A stretch of 64,000 nt of DNA, taken from assembly GCA_024734495.1 (NCBI GenBank), contig JALMQS010000075.1, positions 2,720,935 through 2,784,934 of the forward strand, written 5' to 3'. This document shows, piece by piece, positions 44,515 through 55,300 of this stretch. Source of the DNA: Forficula auricularia. Its lineage: Eukaryota > Arthropoda > Insecta > Dermaptera > Forficulidae. Each line of letters opens with the position of its first letter. Within the stretch, counting starts at the first letter, position 1. The notes beneath the pieces are model-generated. The model ran no database searches, had not been told where the DNA came from, and saw only the letters and a list, made by a program, of their open reading frames with translations. The position numbers and the translations under genes are program-made.

Positions 44515-47500
44515 CTGGAAAATAAAATAGATAAATAAATAAATAAAAATACTTTAAATTTATTTAATTTTTTAAAATAATATTCCATTTACTTCTTTTA
44601 AACTGATGTCTTTACCAACGACAATTAATAATCCATCTAACATTATCCATGTAAGGTGGTTGTCTTGGAAATGATCCGATATAATAATAATAGCGTTTGA
44701 AATATAATTCTAATGAACTTATTTTAAATTTTTTTACGTCTTCCAAAAATTTAAAGACACCAAGAAGCTGTTTGCGATATTTCTATGAAAAAGAAATTAC
44801 TTTTATATATAATAATTCAAAGACACTTGGGGAATGTAGTGTTTGTTGGTTGATGGTGCGACGTTTCGATCTCTATTTGTGAAGTCGTTTTCAAACAAGT
44901 GCTTGGAAAGTTTAAAATGTAAATTCAATGAATATGTCATGTCATTCTGAAGTAAAATAAAATGCTCATTAATCAATTCATGATTCTGTGCCTAAAGAGT
45001 GAGATCAAGGTTGGGCCTTGGCCATTATATCAACTTACCGATACAAAATAGAATTGCGATACGATAAGGAACCCATCTTTTCTTTTTAGGACTTGTTCCA
45101 AAGTCATATTATGATCACAACGGTAGTAGACAATATTCAACTAAAAGCAGAAGAGATTTTTAAAATTTTATATTATTTTCTACCTACCTAGCTTCTAAGC
45201 AGGCGCGGATCCAGACCTCTGATTTGGGCGGGGGGGGGGGGGGCGGTCGCCGGTATATAAGATCTACTTTTGATCTCGGAAGTGTGTCGCGATCGAATTG
45301 TCCAAGCGGGGAGGGGGGTCGAGACGCCCCCCCCCACATAGAACTTTATTTTCTTACAATTTTAAAATTTAATGTTATAAAAAAAAATTAAATAAGCATA
45401 TAAAAAATGTTGATCTCTAATGCTTTGGGGGGGGGGCGGTCGCCCTATCGACCTCCTGGATCCGCGCATGCTTCTAAGGAATTCTGTTGAAAACTGGATA
45501 TTAGTGTTTATCCCTTGTTTATCCCCAAAAAATCCCTTCAAAAACTTAATATTATAAAAACGGTTCTTAGTAACTATTTAGATCTTAAAAGTAACCTCAA
45601 TATTAAATGTCATTTTCTTTACTCAGTAAGTCCGGAGAATTTGTGATATCATAAATTGAAACTGTAATTATATAGAATTATTACTTTCACATTTATATTC
45701 ATAGAATATAATGTGGAAGTTTGCGATGCCCTGTCTGGGTCCTGACTCTTTAATAGCTTGTATCTCAGAGATGAAAAAAAGTTAATTTCTTTTTCTAATT
45801 TCTAAGTCGAAGGAATCGATGCCCTTAATAGTTGGAAACCGGATTTGGGACATAAAACCGGATATTGTGGTCCCCAGAGGCCAAAAATTCATTGGTACGT
45901 ATGTACCCCTTGCGTTTCGTAACTATATGTCTCAGAGCTACAAAATTCGAAACTTTAACTCGAAATATGCTAGAATAGTTCCCAACCTGGGGGCGATCGC
46001 CCCCCAAGTGGGCGATTTGGGTTATCAGAGGGCGATAAATAAGTGAGGGCGATTGGGGAATAAGTATTCTAAGGGGGGGGGGATTAAAATAGTACTGTTC
46101 AGTAGAAGTCGCCGGGTAAAATAAAACAATAACAAAGTTTTCAACTTTCATTTATTTTTTCAAACTATAACTTAGCTCAGTAGGTAAATAGAAAGGTTTC
46201 AGCTTACATTAATTCGGGGAAAAGATTTTTTTATAGGTATGGTGTGGGTATGCGAAATCTAAGTTTCCGACCTCGAAAATATGGGGGACAACTTTTGGTG
46301 GCCGAAAAACTTCGAAATTTTCGGACTTTATCCAGTTTCCCGCTTATAAATCGAAAACAGTTCATATTTTGCAAATAACCGTCCTATAGTAAATTAAAGA
46401 GGCCAAAATTTCGCGTTGATTAAAAAAATACCCAAAATTGGTCCAGTAGTTTGATTTTTAATGGGGATCCAAAAAACAGACCTGGGATCCCTTTTGAATA
46501 TCCCAAAAACTATCCCTTTTTTCGATATTTCCCATTTTGATCATGAAGGAGCACATTTTCGATAGATACCACTCTATACATGGTTGAACTAGATTAAATT
46601 TGCTGCAATTGAAACAAAGTTTCATCTTAATTGGATAACGGTAGCCCGTGACGCAATAAGGTTGAAGTTTTTAAAAAAATGCAATTTTTTTTCGCAAATT
46701 TTTTTAGTTTTTCCTTCTTAAAATGAAAAACCACTCATCCTAGAAACTTGATTTCTCTCTCATTTTTTAGGAAATTTTATTTACTTGAACGGTTACTTGG
46801 ACCACTTTTTTTTATAAAACTCTTAGATTTATAGATATTCTACATTTTCCGGACAGGATATGATCCGAATCCTGAAAATCGTAATGGAAAATGCTGGATA
46901 ACTATGAATCTAAGAAAAATCTAAAAAGTGCTCTAAGTAAACGGTCAAAGTCATCAAAATTTCCTAGAGATTGAGAGAGAAATCAAATTTCTAGGATGAG
47001 TGGTTTTCATTTTATCAACATCAACCTCATTGCGGGATGGGTTACCATTATCCAATTAAGATGAAACTTTGTTTCAATTGTAGAAAAGTTAATCTCAACA
47101 AAAACACTTGTATAAAAAAAAGGCCAAGTTCGATTAATAAAATCCGTTTGCCAAAAAAAGTAGTGAGATCTAATGTGCTGCCAAGTTCAATATCATCAAT
47201 TTATTAAATGAGTCGAGAATATATTAGTAACTTCAATTAAAACGCATGTTTTTCATTTCACATGTCCCTCTATATTTTTTATTGATTTCACATTTTTAGT
47301 TGAAATTATTTTCCTAAAACTTGGCTTTTACGCATTAAATTATTATTATTATTGTTTGATAGGGCCTCCACCACTCGCCTCTTATTAAGATCCCATGATA
47401 TGGTAACTAGTAATTCGTGACATACATAATTAATGCGTAAAAGCCAAGTTTTAGGAAAATAATTTCAACTAAAAATGTGAAATCAATAAAAAATATAGAG

Positions 47501-50500
47501 GGACATGTGAAATGAAAAACATGCGTTTTAATTGAAGTTACTAATATATTCTCGACTCATTTAATAAATTGATGATGTTGAACTTGGCAGCACATTAGAT
47601 CTCACTACTTTTTTGGCAAACGGATTTTATTAATCGAACTTGGCCTTTTTTTACACAAGTGTTTTTGTTGAGATTTCACTTGTTTTTGTAAGTCCTATAA
47701 ATTTAACCCCTTCATTTCGGGCCCTGAAGAAGGAAAAGTTTCGATTTTTCAATTTCGTCCTTTATTAATGTGTCAAGCTTTACCAGTATGCCAAATTTCA
47801 GCATTCTTGGTTCATTGAATTTTTAGTATATGTTAATTAAGTCTATAACTTTCACCCCTTCATTTTAGGTCCTGAAGAAGGGAAAGTTTCGATTTTTGGA
47901 TTTTTCCCATTAATTGTACCCCAAACTCTACCTGCCTCCCAAATTTCAGCATTCTAGGGTTAGCGGAAGTACTCTAGAATTTTGATGAGTGAGTGAGTCA
48001 GTGAGTGAGTGAGTGAGTCAGTGAGTGAGTGAGTGAGTGACGAAAAAGCCTATCTTTTGGCTTCTTGTAACTTGGATGGTATAAACAGTAGAAATATGAA
48101 ATTTTGTAATTTAGTTAAGCTTATGGACCAGTATTCTGGAAAAAAAATTCAGCCATGTAGAGGTTTCCATTACGAAGTTACAGAGGCGTCAAAATGGCCT
48201 GAGTTGTTTCCTGTAAAGGGTAGTCTGGCAGTGCACACATCCCCGCTCGAATCGAACTTGCCTGGGGCACTGCCGTGCCCCCAGATCTAATTTAAAAGTT
48301 TTTAGAGTGGTCTTTGTCGAAAACGTGCTCATTCATGGTCAAAATGGGAAAAAATCGAAAAAAGTCCGAGTTTTTTGAATCCCTATAAAAAATCGAACTA
48401 CTGGACCAATTTCGCTTATTTTTTTGCTCGGCGCCAAATTGTATCCTCTTTAATTTACTATAGATAATAAGTAAAAATATATTTTTCTAGGTGGGTTTCA
48501 CAAATAAAACAAATATATGTTTTGAGTTTTTATCTCGATATATATTTCGGGTTATGAGCCCATCATCAGGAGTTACAAAAGAAGACTAGGTTTAAAATTG
48601 GAAACAAATGTATAAGTGAAGTTCAATTGGGAGGAACGTACATGGTGGGGGAAAGAATGCAGTATTGGTTATTGTATTAATGGACAAATGAACAGAGGAG
48701 TTGAACTAAGGGCTTAGAATTATCCATGGGCTTAGAAATAGAGGAAGGAAGAAATAGAATAAGGTAAGGGAGGAGGGGTTAAGAAATTGAAAGAAACAAT
48801 AGTAAAATATTAAATTAGAAATTTTGAGAATGGGAAATAATATTTAATATCTGGTTATTTAAATTATAATATATAATCTATAATGGTATTTTTATTAACT
48901 TCTAAATGGTTATTAAGGATGTTACTATTATTTGAAAGGGCTCTTTTAATTTCTGTGGACTCCAAAAGATTCGGACTCCAAAAGATTCGGCCTCTATTAA
49001 TAATCCTATTCCTATTCATTTTGAAAGAAAAGGCCTTAGGTTGGATCTTTTGGAGTCCACAGAAATTAAAAGAGCCCTTTCAAATAATAGTAACATCCTT
49101 AATAACCATTTAGAAGTTAATAAAAATACCATTATAGATTATATATTATAATTTAAATAACCCGAAAAATATTATTTCCCATTCTCAAAATTTCTATTTT
49201 AATATTTTACTATTGTTTCTTTCAATTTCTTAACCCCTCCTCCCTTACCTTATTCTACTTCTTCCTTCCTCTATTTCTAAGCCCAGGGATAATTCTAAGC
49301 CCTTAGTTAAACTCCTTTGTTCATTTGTCTATTAATACAATAACCAATACTGCATTCTTTCCCCCCACCATGTACGTTCCTCCCAATTGAACTTCACTTA
49401 TACATTTGTTTCCAATTTTAAATTTAGTTTTCTTTTGTAACTCCTGATGATGGGCTCATAACCCGAAATATATATCGAGATAAAAAACTCAAAACATATA
49501 TTTGTTTTATTTGTGAAACCCACCTAGAAAAATATATTTTTACTTATTATCTATTAAAATGTTTCACCTAGAACCGACACCTAATTCTTTAAAGATTATA
49601 ATTTACTATAGTACGATTATTTACAAAATATGGACCGTTTTCGAGTTATAAGCAAGAAACTGGAAAAAGTTCGAAAATTTCGTGGTTTTTCGGTCACCAA
49701 AAGATGTCCCCCACACTTTCGAGGTCGCAAACTGAGATTTCGCATACCCACATCATACCAAACGATCCTAGAAAAAAAATATTTTCCCGCAATTAATGTA
49801 AGCTAAATCAATTTTTGCATCCTCTATTTACTGGGCGAATTGTCAACTTTCTTAATTTAAAAATGTAAACATGTAGGTACTCTTGTTTTTTAAATGTCCG
49901 TCAATCATCTTAGTTAATTATTTCAATTCTTTGTTCTAAAAAAAATCTGTAAGAAAAGTACATTTTAATTTTTTTCTATTTTATTTAAGAGTGACAGGAT
50001 AAAACTGCTTTGGTTGTTTTTATATACGGTACTAAAATTTTTAAAATAATAAAACTGATTTATTATTTACACTTTAATTCAAAATAAAATTAGGCATACT
50101 CTGAAAATGAAAAGGGGGCGATAGGTGTTAGTCAACATCCAGAAAGGGGCAATGGGCCACAAAAGGTTGGGAACCACTGGCCTAGAAGGAGTACAGCAAG
50201 TTTTTGGTTGAAATCGGAAAGTGGACATTTACATGAAACATTTTTCGTTTTTTTTTATTTTCTCAAAAACGGCTTTAACGATTTTTTTAAAAGTTAGTGT
50301 ATTTATCAAGTGTCATGAGTTATTAGTTGTGTCAAATTTTGAATCCGATTGAAATAAAGGAAAGGAGTGTAAAGTAGGAGTGTCGCGGCGCTCCTAATTT
50401 ACAACCCCTTTCTTTAATTCAATCGGATTCAAAATTTGACACAACTAATAACTCAAATCGTTAAAGCCGTTTTTGAGAAAATAAAAAAAAAAACGAAATA

Positions 50501-52094
50501 AAGTAAAGGGGATGTAAATTAGTATTAATCGAATGTTTTCTACATTTGATTCAATCGCGAATCTAATGTAGGGAATTTTTGTCAAATATTTTGTGAAAAT
50601 AATATTTGAACTTATATTTTTCTAACTTTGATATATTAATGAGAAAAAAAATATATATATAAAATTTATTTAAATTAGTATTGTCGCGATGACTTCAAAT
50701 AAATGAAAATGTGAAAGTTGTGCGGTGAACACACCAGTTTATTTTTCTCATTTTACCTTTATAAGAAAATACACTCTTGAAGAGTTTCAAAATCGAAAAG
50801 GTAACCAGCATGCTAAATTTGATGTTCCTAGTCCAAGTAGCTCCAGAGAAATCGTGATGAATCAATAAACGAAGGATATATGGATGGATTTTCTATAGAG
50901 GTATTTAGATACTTAATAAATAAAAGGTCTTCTCTTGAATAGTTAAGACATACTCCTGTGGGCAATAAATAGTAAGACTTTGTTCTTAATTTTAAAATTG
51001 TTTATTTATTCTTCCAAATCTATTTCGTCCCCCTCAAAGTAATCCCCCCGACCTCAATACACTTGCGCCAACGTTTTTTCCAATCCTCGAAACAGTTATT
51101 AAAGCCAATTTCCGGAATAGCCTTCAATGCGCGTAGCGATTCGCGTTTAATATCTTCAATTGACTCAAAACGGTTTCCACGGAGCGGTCGTTTGAGTTTG
51201 CTGAACAGCCAGAAGTCACAAGGAGCTAAATCAGGCGAATACGGTGGTTGTGGAACGATATTGATTGAATTTTTGGCGAAAAACTCACGAATAATCAATC
51301 CAGTATGCGAAGGTGCATTATCGTGGTGCAAAAACCAAGAGTTGTCGGCCCATAATTCCGGCGTCTTTTTACGAATAGCTTCGCGCAAACGACGCATAAC
51401 ACTCAAATAGTATTCCTTGTTGAAAGTTTGGCCAGTCGGAAGGAATTCCGAGTGCACCACACCTCGATAATCGAAGAAAACTGTCAACAGGACCTTGATT
51501 TTTGACTTTTCGTAGTCAACGCGTTCTCGACCCGCTTTGAACAGTTTGTACCAATCAAAAACTCTTGCTCGCGACTTACAATTATCACCGAAGGCCTTTT
51601 GCAACATTCTGAACGTTTCGGCACCAGAAATTTGATTCCGCACACAAAATTTAATGGAACTTCTTTGTTGAATAATTTGACTCATTGTAAAAATCGCCGA
51701 ATGCACTTTTTGTACTTCAGAAAGACAAGCGTATACTAAACACCAATGATTATTTTGATGTGACATTTGGCACAGATGTCACTGACTGTCATACCAACTT
51801 AGAAAAAATATATTTCGACGAATGGGTTTCCGTGCGAAATTTAAATTAAAAAGTCTTACTATTTATTGCCCACAGTAGTACTAATAAAATATAGAATAAT
51901 TTATACCTATATTACTCGATAATACGCTTAGCAGGCGAATCTTGATAATAATTTTATCCTTACCTCTAAGTCAAAAGATGTGTTGCTTAATCGATGTTCA
52001 CTTGGTGTATAAATCTGGATTTCTTCAAAACAATATCGATAAGAATTCCAAACGATAGATGGAGTGTCCCCTCCTTTTTTCAGTTTAACCTTTA
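44326..52094 (-). CDS. Alpha-carbonic-anhydrase-related gene, 3' portion, active site lost
   Basis: Four exons with matching phases give about 200 residues of an alpha-carbonic anhydrase fold, from the strand before the zinc site to the C-terminus. Landmarks: SEHRLSNTSFDLE with LNIVYYRC (cf. SEH...ELHLVHWN), KDGFLIVSQFYFV (cf. DG..V.G.FF), YYYYIGSFPRQPPYMDNVRW (cf. YY.Y.GSLTTPPC...V.W) and REIQSLNGRYI (cf. RPIQPLNGR). Zinc ligands H94, H96, H119 (human CA2 numbering) read Q, Y, N, and the TT of the Thr199 gate is absent. Such proteins cannot hydrate CO2 and, where studied, act as binding or structural proteins. The N-terminal exons are not seen; they may lie beyond the satellite. One exon is frameshifted, so it could also be a young pseudogene. 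Confidence 0.8.
44593..44782 (-). CDS. CA-related exon C: YY.Y.GS strand, with frameshift
   Basis: Acceptor CTTTTTCATAG above 44782, donor GTAAAT below 44593. Reads KYRKQLLGVFKFLEDVKKFK, LELYFKRYYYYIGSFPRQPP and YMDNVRWII, then shifts frame to GKDISLKE before the donor. Length is 190 nt where 189 would keep phase, so one base is in excess between the W-I-I codons and GKDISLKE. Confidence 0.75.
44827..44946 (-). CDS. CA-related optional exon (uncertain)
   Basis: A TTTTACTTCAG acceptor and a GTGTCT donor flank 40 open codons (NDMTYSLNLHFKLSKHLFEN...) in phase 0 on both sides, so it can be included or skipped without changing frame. It does not match the family: exon B joins exon C with normal spacing if it is skipped. 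Could be an insertion loop, alternative exon or chance. Confidence 0.3.
45039..45140 (-). CDS. CA-related exon B: third zinc ligand strand
   Basis: Acceptor CTTTTAG above 45140, donor GTAAGT below 45039; 34 codons, phase 0 on both sides. LNIVYYRCDHNMTLEQVLKR then KDGFLIVSQFYFVS. LNIVYY aligns with LHLVHW of active enzymes, giving H119 to N. Confidence 0.85.
45200..45470. mobile_element. hAT-like MITE
   Basis: Starts CAGGCGCGGATCCAG, ends CTGGATCCGCGCATG. Flanked by an exact 8-bp duplication CTTCTAAG at 45192-45199 and 45471-45478. 271 bp with G/C homopolymer runs. It lies inside the long intron of the CA-related gene. Confidence 0.88.
47088..47680. repeat. Near-perfect palindrome, arms about 245 bp
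   Basis: 47088-47340 and 47430-47680 are reverse complements with very few differences, around a 90-bp spacer containing TAGGGCCTCCACCACTCGCC. High arm identity suggests a recent event or ongoing correction. Confidence 0.9.
47700..48040. repeat. Direct repeats and GAGT microsatellite
   Basis: Two copies of a unit of about 155 bp, each with CCTGAAGAAGG and AAAGTTTCGATTTTT, are followed by (GTGA)n from about 47983 to 48040. Confidence 0.8.
48534..48572 (-). ncRNA. Hammerhead-ribozyme-like motif, left arm
   Basis: On the - strand: CTC (48570-48572), CTGATGA (48563-48569), one extra T, stem II GGG/CCC, GAAA, AT-repeat stem III, ATC cleavage triplet, then GAG (48534-48536) pairing with CTC. Confidence 0.5.
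49441..49479 (+). ncRNA. Hammerhead-ribozyme-like motif, right arm
   Basis: Exact counterpart of 48534-48572 on the other strand: CTC, CTGATGA (49444-49450), GGG/CCC stem II, GAAATATATATC, GAG (49477-49479). Retention of the core in both arms of a 490-bp palindrome is expected if the arms are recent or constrained. Confidence 0.5.
50953..51878 (-). mobile_element. Internally deleted mariner transposon
   Basis: Terminal inverted repeats of about 30 bp (CTGTGGGCAATAAATAGTAA near 50956 and its complement ending 51875) lie between TA dinucleotides at 50951-50952 and 51879-51880. About 0.93 kb against 1.3 kb for a complete mariner. Inserted in the long intron of the CA-related gene. Confidence 0.9.
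51020..51766 (-). CDS. Mariner transposase, open but internally deleted
   Basis: 248 codons without a stop, against about 345 in the family. The N-terminal helix-turn-helix region is present (FCVRNQISGAETFRMLQKAF, RVFDWYKLFKAGRERV), then a jump straight to the first catalytic Asp (TVFFDYRGVVHSEFLP). The second Asp is in WFLHHDNAPSHTG and the third in YSPDLAPCDFWLF, with 34 residues between them: the D34D signature. Roughly 95 residues between the DNA-binding region and the catalytic core are missing, so it is probably inactive. The first Met of the usual protein may be the one before SQIIQQRSS. Confidence 0.9.
   Translation of the reverse strand: MSHQNNHWCLVYACLSEVQKVHSAIFTMSQIIQQRSSIKFCVRNQISGAETFRMLQKAFGDNCKSRARVFDWYKLFKAGRERVDYEKSKIKVLLTVFFDYRGVVHSEFLPTGQTFNKEYYLSVMRRLREAIRKKTPELWADNSWFLHHDNAPSHTGLIIREFFAKNSINIVPQPPYSPDLAPCDFWLFSKLKRPLRGNRFESIEDIKRESLRALKAIPEIGFNNCFEDWKKRWRKCIEVGGITLRGTK
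51964..52094 (-). CDS. CA-related exon A: zinc-site strand
   Basis: Acceptor AG at 52095-52096 after a TC-rich tract, donor GTAAGG below 51964. Encodes KVKLKKGGDTPSIVWNSYRY then CFEEIQIYTPSEHRLSN and SFDLE. Where the family has HFHWG, this exon reads I-Q-I-Y-T, so both zinc histidines are replaced. The SEH glutamate (E106) and E117 remain. It sits about 300 bp from the satellite array. Confidence 0.8.
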
Positions 52095-52399
52095 CTAAAA
52101 TTGATAGAGAGAGAGAGAGAAACAAAGATTATAACTTTGCATTTATTCTGTCTACTGATAAATAAAGTAATTGAAATAAAATTAAATTAAGGAGAATTTA
52201 TTCTGAACAAGTCTTCAAGAAGAAGAATTTTATAACAGTTGAAAATTTTAATAGTCTTCTGGCGGATTCGCTTGGTAATTATTTGTTTATCTGATCAACC
52301 ACATGTGTTGTTTTAATTCAACCACATGAATAATTTTTACTTTACCATACAGGGTATGGTCAAGTATTGTAATCGTGCATGAAAAAAGTGGGTTTTCAA

Positions 52400-55300
52400 G
52401 CTTGAGTTGTTTGCCATAAAAGAATATAGTCTTTTTGATTTTAAGTCTATTCTTTCACGTTTTAAGTAGAGGTTGCCATTAATAGTCAAAACATCAAAAA
52501 TGGAATTCAATAAGGTTATTCCTCTAGTATTAGATAAGAATCGATCGTTATTTTTTATTTTAAGTCGATTCCTCCATGTCTTCAGCAATGGTTACCAATA
52601 ATAATCGAAACGTCAAAAACCTAATGTAGAATTGTTATTCCTCAAGTATTAGATGAGAATCGATGGCTATTTTTAATTTTAAGTCGATTCCTCTATGTCT
52701 TCAGCAATGTTACTAATAAAAACCGAAACGTCAAAAATCCAATATAGAATGATTATTCCTCAAGTACTAGATGAGAATCAATCGCCATTTTTGGTTTATA
52801 GTCGATTTCTCTATGTCTTCAGCAATGGTTACTAATAAAAACCGAAACGTCAAAAATCAAATATAGAATGATTATTCCTCAAGTACTAGATGAGAATCAA
52901 TCGCTATTTTTGGTTTATAGTCGATTTCTCTATGTCTTCAGCAATGGTTACTAATAAAAACCGAAACGTCAAAAATCAAATATAGAATGATTATTCCTCA
53001 AGTACTAGATGAGAATCAATCGCTATTTTTTGTTTAAAGTCGATTTCTCTATGTTTTCAGAAATGGTCACCAATAAAAACCGAAACGTCAAAAATCCAAT
53101 ATAGAATGGTTATTCCTCAAGTACTAGATGAGAATCAATCGCTATTTTTGGTTTAAAGTCGATTCCTCTATGTCTTCAAAAATGGTCACCAATAAAAACC
53201 GAAACGTCAAAAATCCAATATAGAATTATTATTCCTCAAGTACTAGATGAGAATCAATCGCTATTTTTTTGTTTAAAGTCGATTTCTCTATGTTTTCAGA
53301 AATGGTCACCAATAATAATCGAAACGTCAAAAACCTAATGTAGAATTGTTATTCCTCAAGTACTAGATGAGAATCAATCGCTATTTTTGATTTTAAGTCG
53401 ATTCCTCTATGTCTTCAGCAATGTTACTAATAAAAACCGAAACGTCAAAAATCCAATATAGAATGATTATTCCTCAAGTACTAGATGAGAATCAATCGCT
53501 ATTTTTGGTTTATAGTCGATTTCTCTATGTCTTCAGCAATGATTACTAATAAAAACCGAAACGTCAAAAATCCAATATAGAATGATTATTCCTCAAGTAC
53601 TAGATGAGAATCGATGTCTATTTTTTATTTTAAGTCGATTCCTCCATGTCTTCAGCAATGGTTACTAATAAAAACCGAAACGTCACAAATCCAATATAGA
53701 ATGATTATTCCTCAAGTACTAGATGAGAATCAATCGCTATTTTTGGTTTAAAGTCGATTCCTCCATGTCTTCAGCAATGGTTACTAATAAAAACCGAAAC
53801 TTCAAAAATCCAATATAGAATGATTATTCCTCAAGTACTAGATGAGAATCAATCGCTATTTTTGGTTTAAAGTCGATTCCTCCATGTCTTGAGCAATGGT
53901 TACTAATAAAAACCGAAACGTCACAAATCCAATATAGAATGATTATTCCTCAAGTACTAGATGAGAATCAATCGCTATTTTTGGTTTAAAGTCGATTCCT
54001 CCATGTCTTCAGCAATGGTTACTAATAAAAACCGAAACGTCACAAATCCAATATAGAATGATTATTCCTCAAGTACTAGGTGAGAATCAATCGCTATTTC
54101 TGGTTTATAGTCGATTTCTCTATGTCTTCAGCAATGGTTACTAATAAAAACCGAAACGTCAAAAATCCAATATAGAATGATTATTCCTCAAGTACTAGAT
54201 GAGAATCAATCGCTATTTTTGGTTTATAGTCGATTTCTCTATGTCTTCAGCAATGGTTACTAATAAAACGTCAAAAATCCAATATAGAATGATTATTCCT
54301 CAAGTACTAGATGAGAATCAATCGCTATTTTTGGTTTATAGTCGATTTCTCTATGTCTTCAGCAATGGTTACTAATAAAAACCGAAACGTCAAAAATCCA
54401 ATATAGAATGATTATTCCTCAAGTACTAGATGAGAATCAATCGCTATTTTTGGTTTATAGTCGATTTCTCTATGTCTTCAGCAATGGTTACTAATAAAAA
54501 CCGAAACGTCAAAAATCCAATATAGAATGATTATTCCTCAAGTACTAGATGAGAATCAATCGCTATTTTTTTGTTTAAAGTCGATTTCTCTATGTTTTCA
54601 GAAATGGTCACCAATAAAAACCGAAACGTCAAAAATCCAATATAGAATGATTATTCCTCAAGTACTAGATGAGAATCAATCGCTATTTTTTTGTTTAAAG
54701 TCGATTTCTCTATGTTTTCAGAAATGGTCACCAATAAAAACCGAAACGTCAAAAATCCAATATAGAATGGTTATTCCTCAAGTACTAGATGAGAATCAAT
54801 CGCAATTTTTGGTTTAAAGTCGATTCCTCTATATCTTCAAAAATGGTCACCAATAAAAACCGAAACGTCAAAAATCCAATATAGAATTATTATTCCTCAA
54901 GTACTAGATGAGAATCAATCGCTATTTTTGGTTTAAAGTCGATTTCTCTATGTTTTCAGCAATGGTTGCTAATAAAAACCGAAACGTCAAAAATCCAACA
55001 TAGAATGATTATTCCTCAAGTACTAGATGAGAATCAATCGCTATTTTTGGTTTAAAGTCGATTTCTCTATGTCTTCAGGAATGGTTACCAATAAAAACCG
55101 AAACGCCAAAAATCCAATATAGAATGGTTATTCCTCAAGTATTAGATGAGAATCGATGTCTATTTTTTATTTTAAGTCGATTCCTCCATGTCTTCAGCAA
55201 TGGTTACCATTAAAAACCGAAATGTCAAAAATCCAATATATGGTAGAATGATTATTCCTCAAGTACTAGATGAGAATCAATCGCTATTTTTGGTTTAAAG

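Larger units (their letters stand above)
48484..49600. mobile_element. Foldback with hammerhead-like cores and possible Penelope-like C-terminus
   Basis: Arms 48484-48970 and 49055-49545 are reverse complements. Each outer arm carries the hammerhead-like motif (48534-48572, 49441-49479). The right arm reads on the + strand HFERKGLRLDLLESTEIKRA, then NILNNHLEVNKNTIIDYIL and a stop at about 49150. This resembles the tail after the GIY-YIG domain of Penelope-like elements. The tail AAAATGTTTCACCTAGAACC follows at 49557. Confidence 0.65.
45976..50179. mobile_element. hAT-like composite element with nested palindromes
   Basis: Left end TAGTTCCCAACCTGGGGG and right end AAAGGTTGGGAACCACTG are inverted termini of the GTTCCCAACC hAT type. 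The flanks share CTAGAA (8-bp duplication with 6 matching). The 4.2-kb interior is nearly all foldbacks: 46230-47100, 47088-47680 and 48484-49600. No transposase seen. Confidence 0.6.

Noticed and set aside
45604..45662. Possible further CA-related exon on the - strand (SIYDITNSPDLLSKEND)
   Set aside because: Acceptor-like ATTACAG is present, but there is no family match at this position, and exons A and B already join in phase.
48033..48290. 85-codon frame after the GAGT microsatellite
   Set aside because: Inside a composite repeat element; no family resemblance that I can name.
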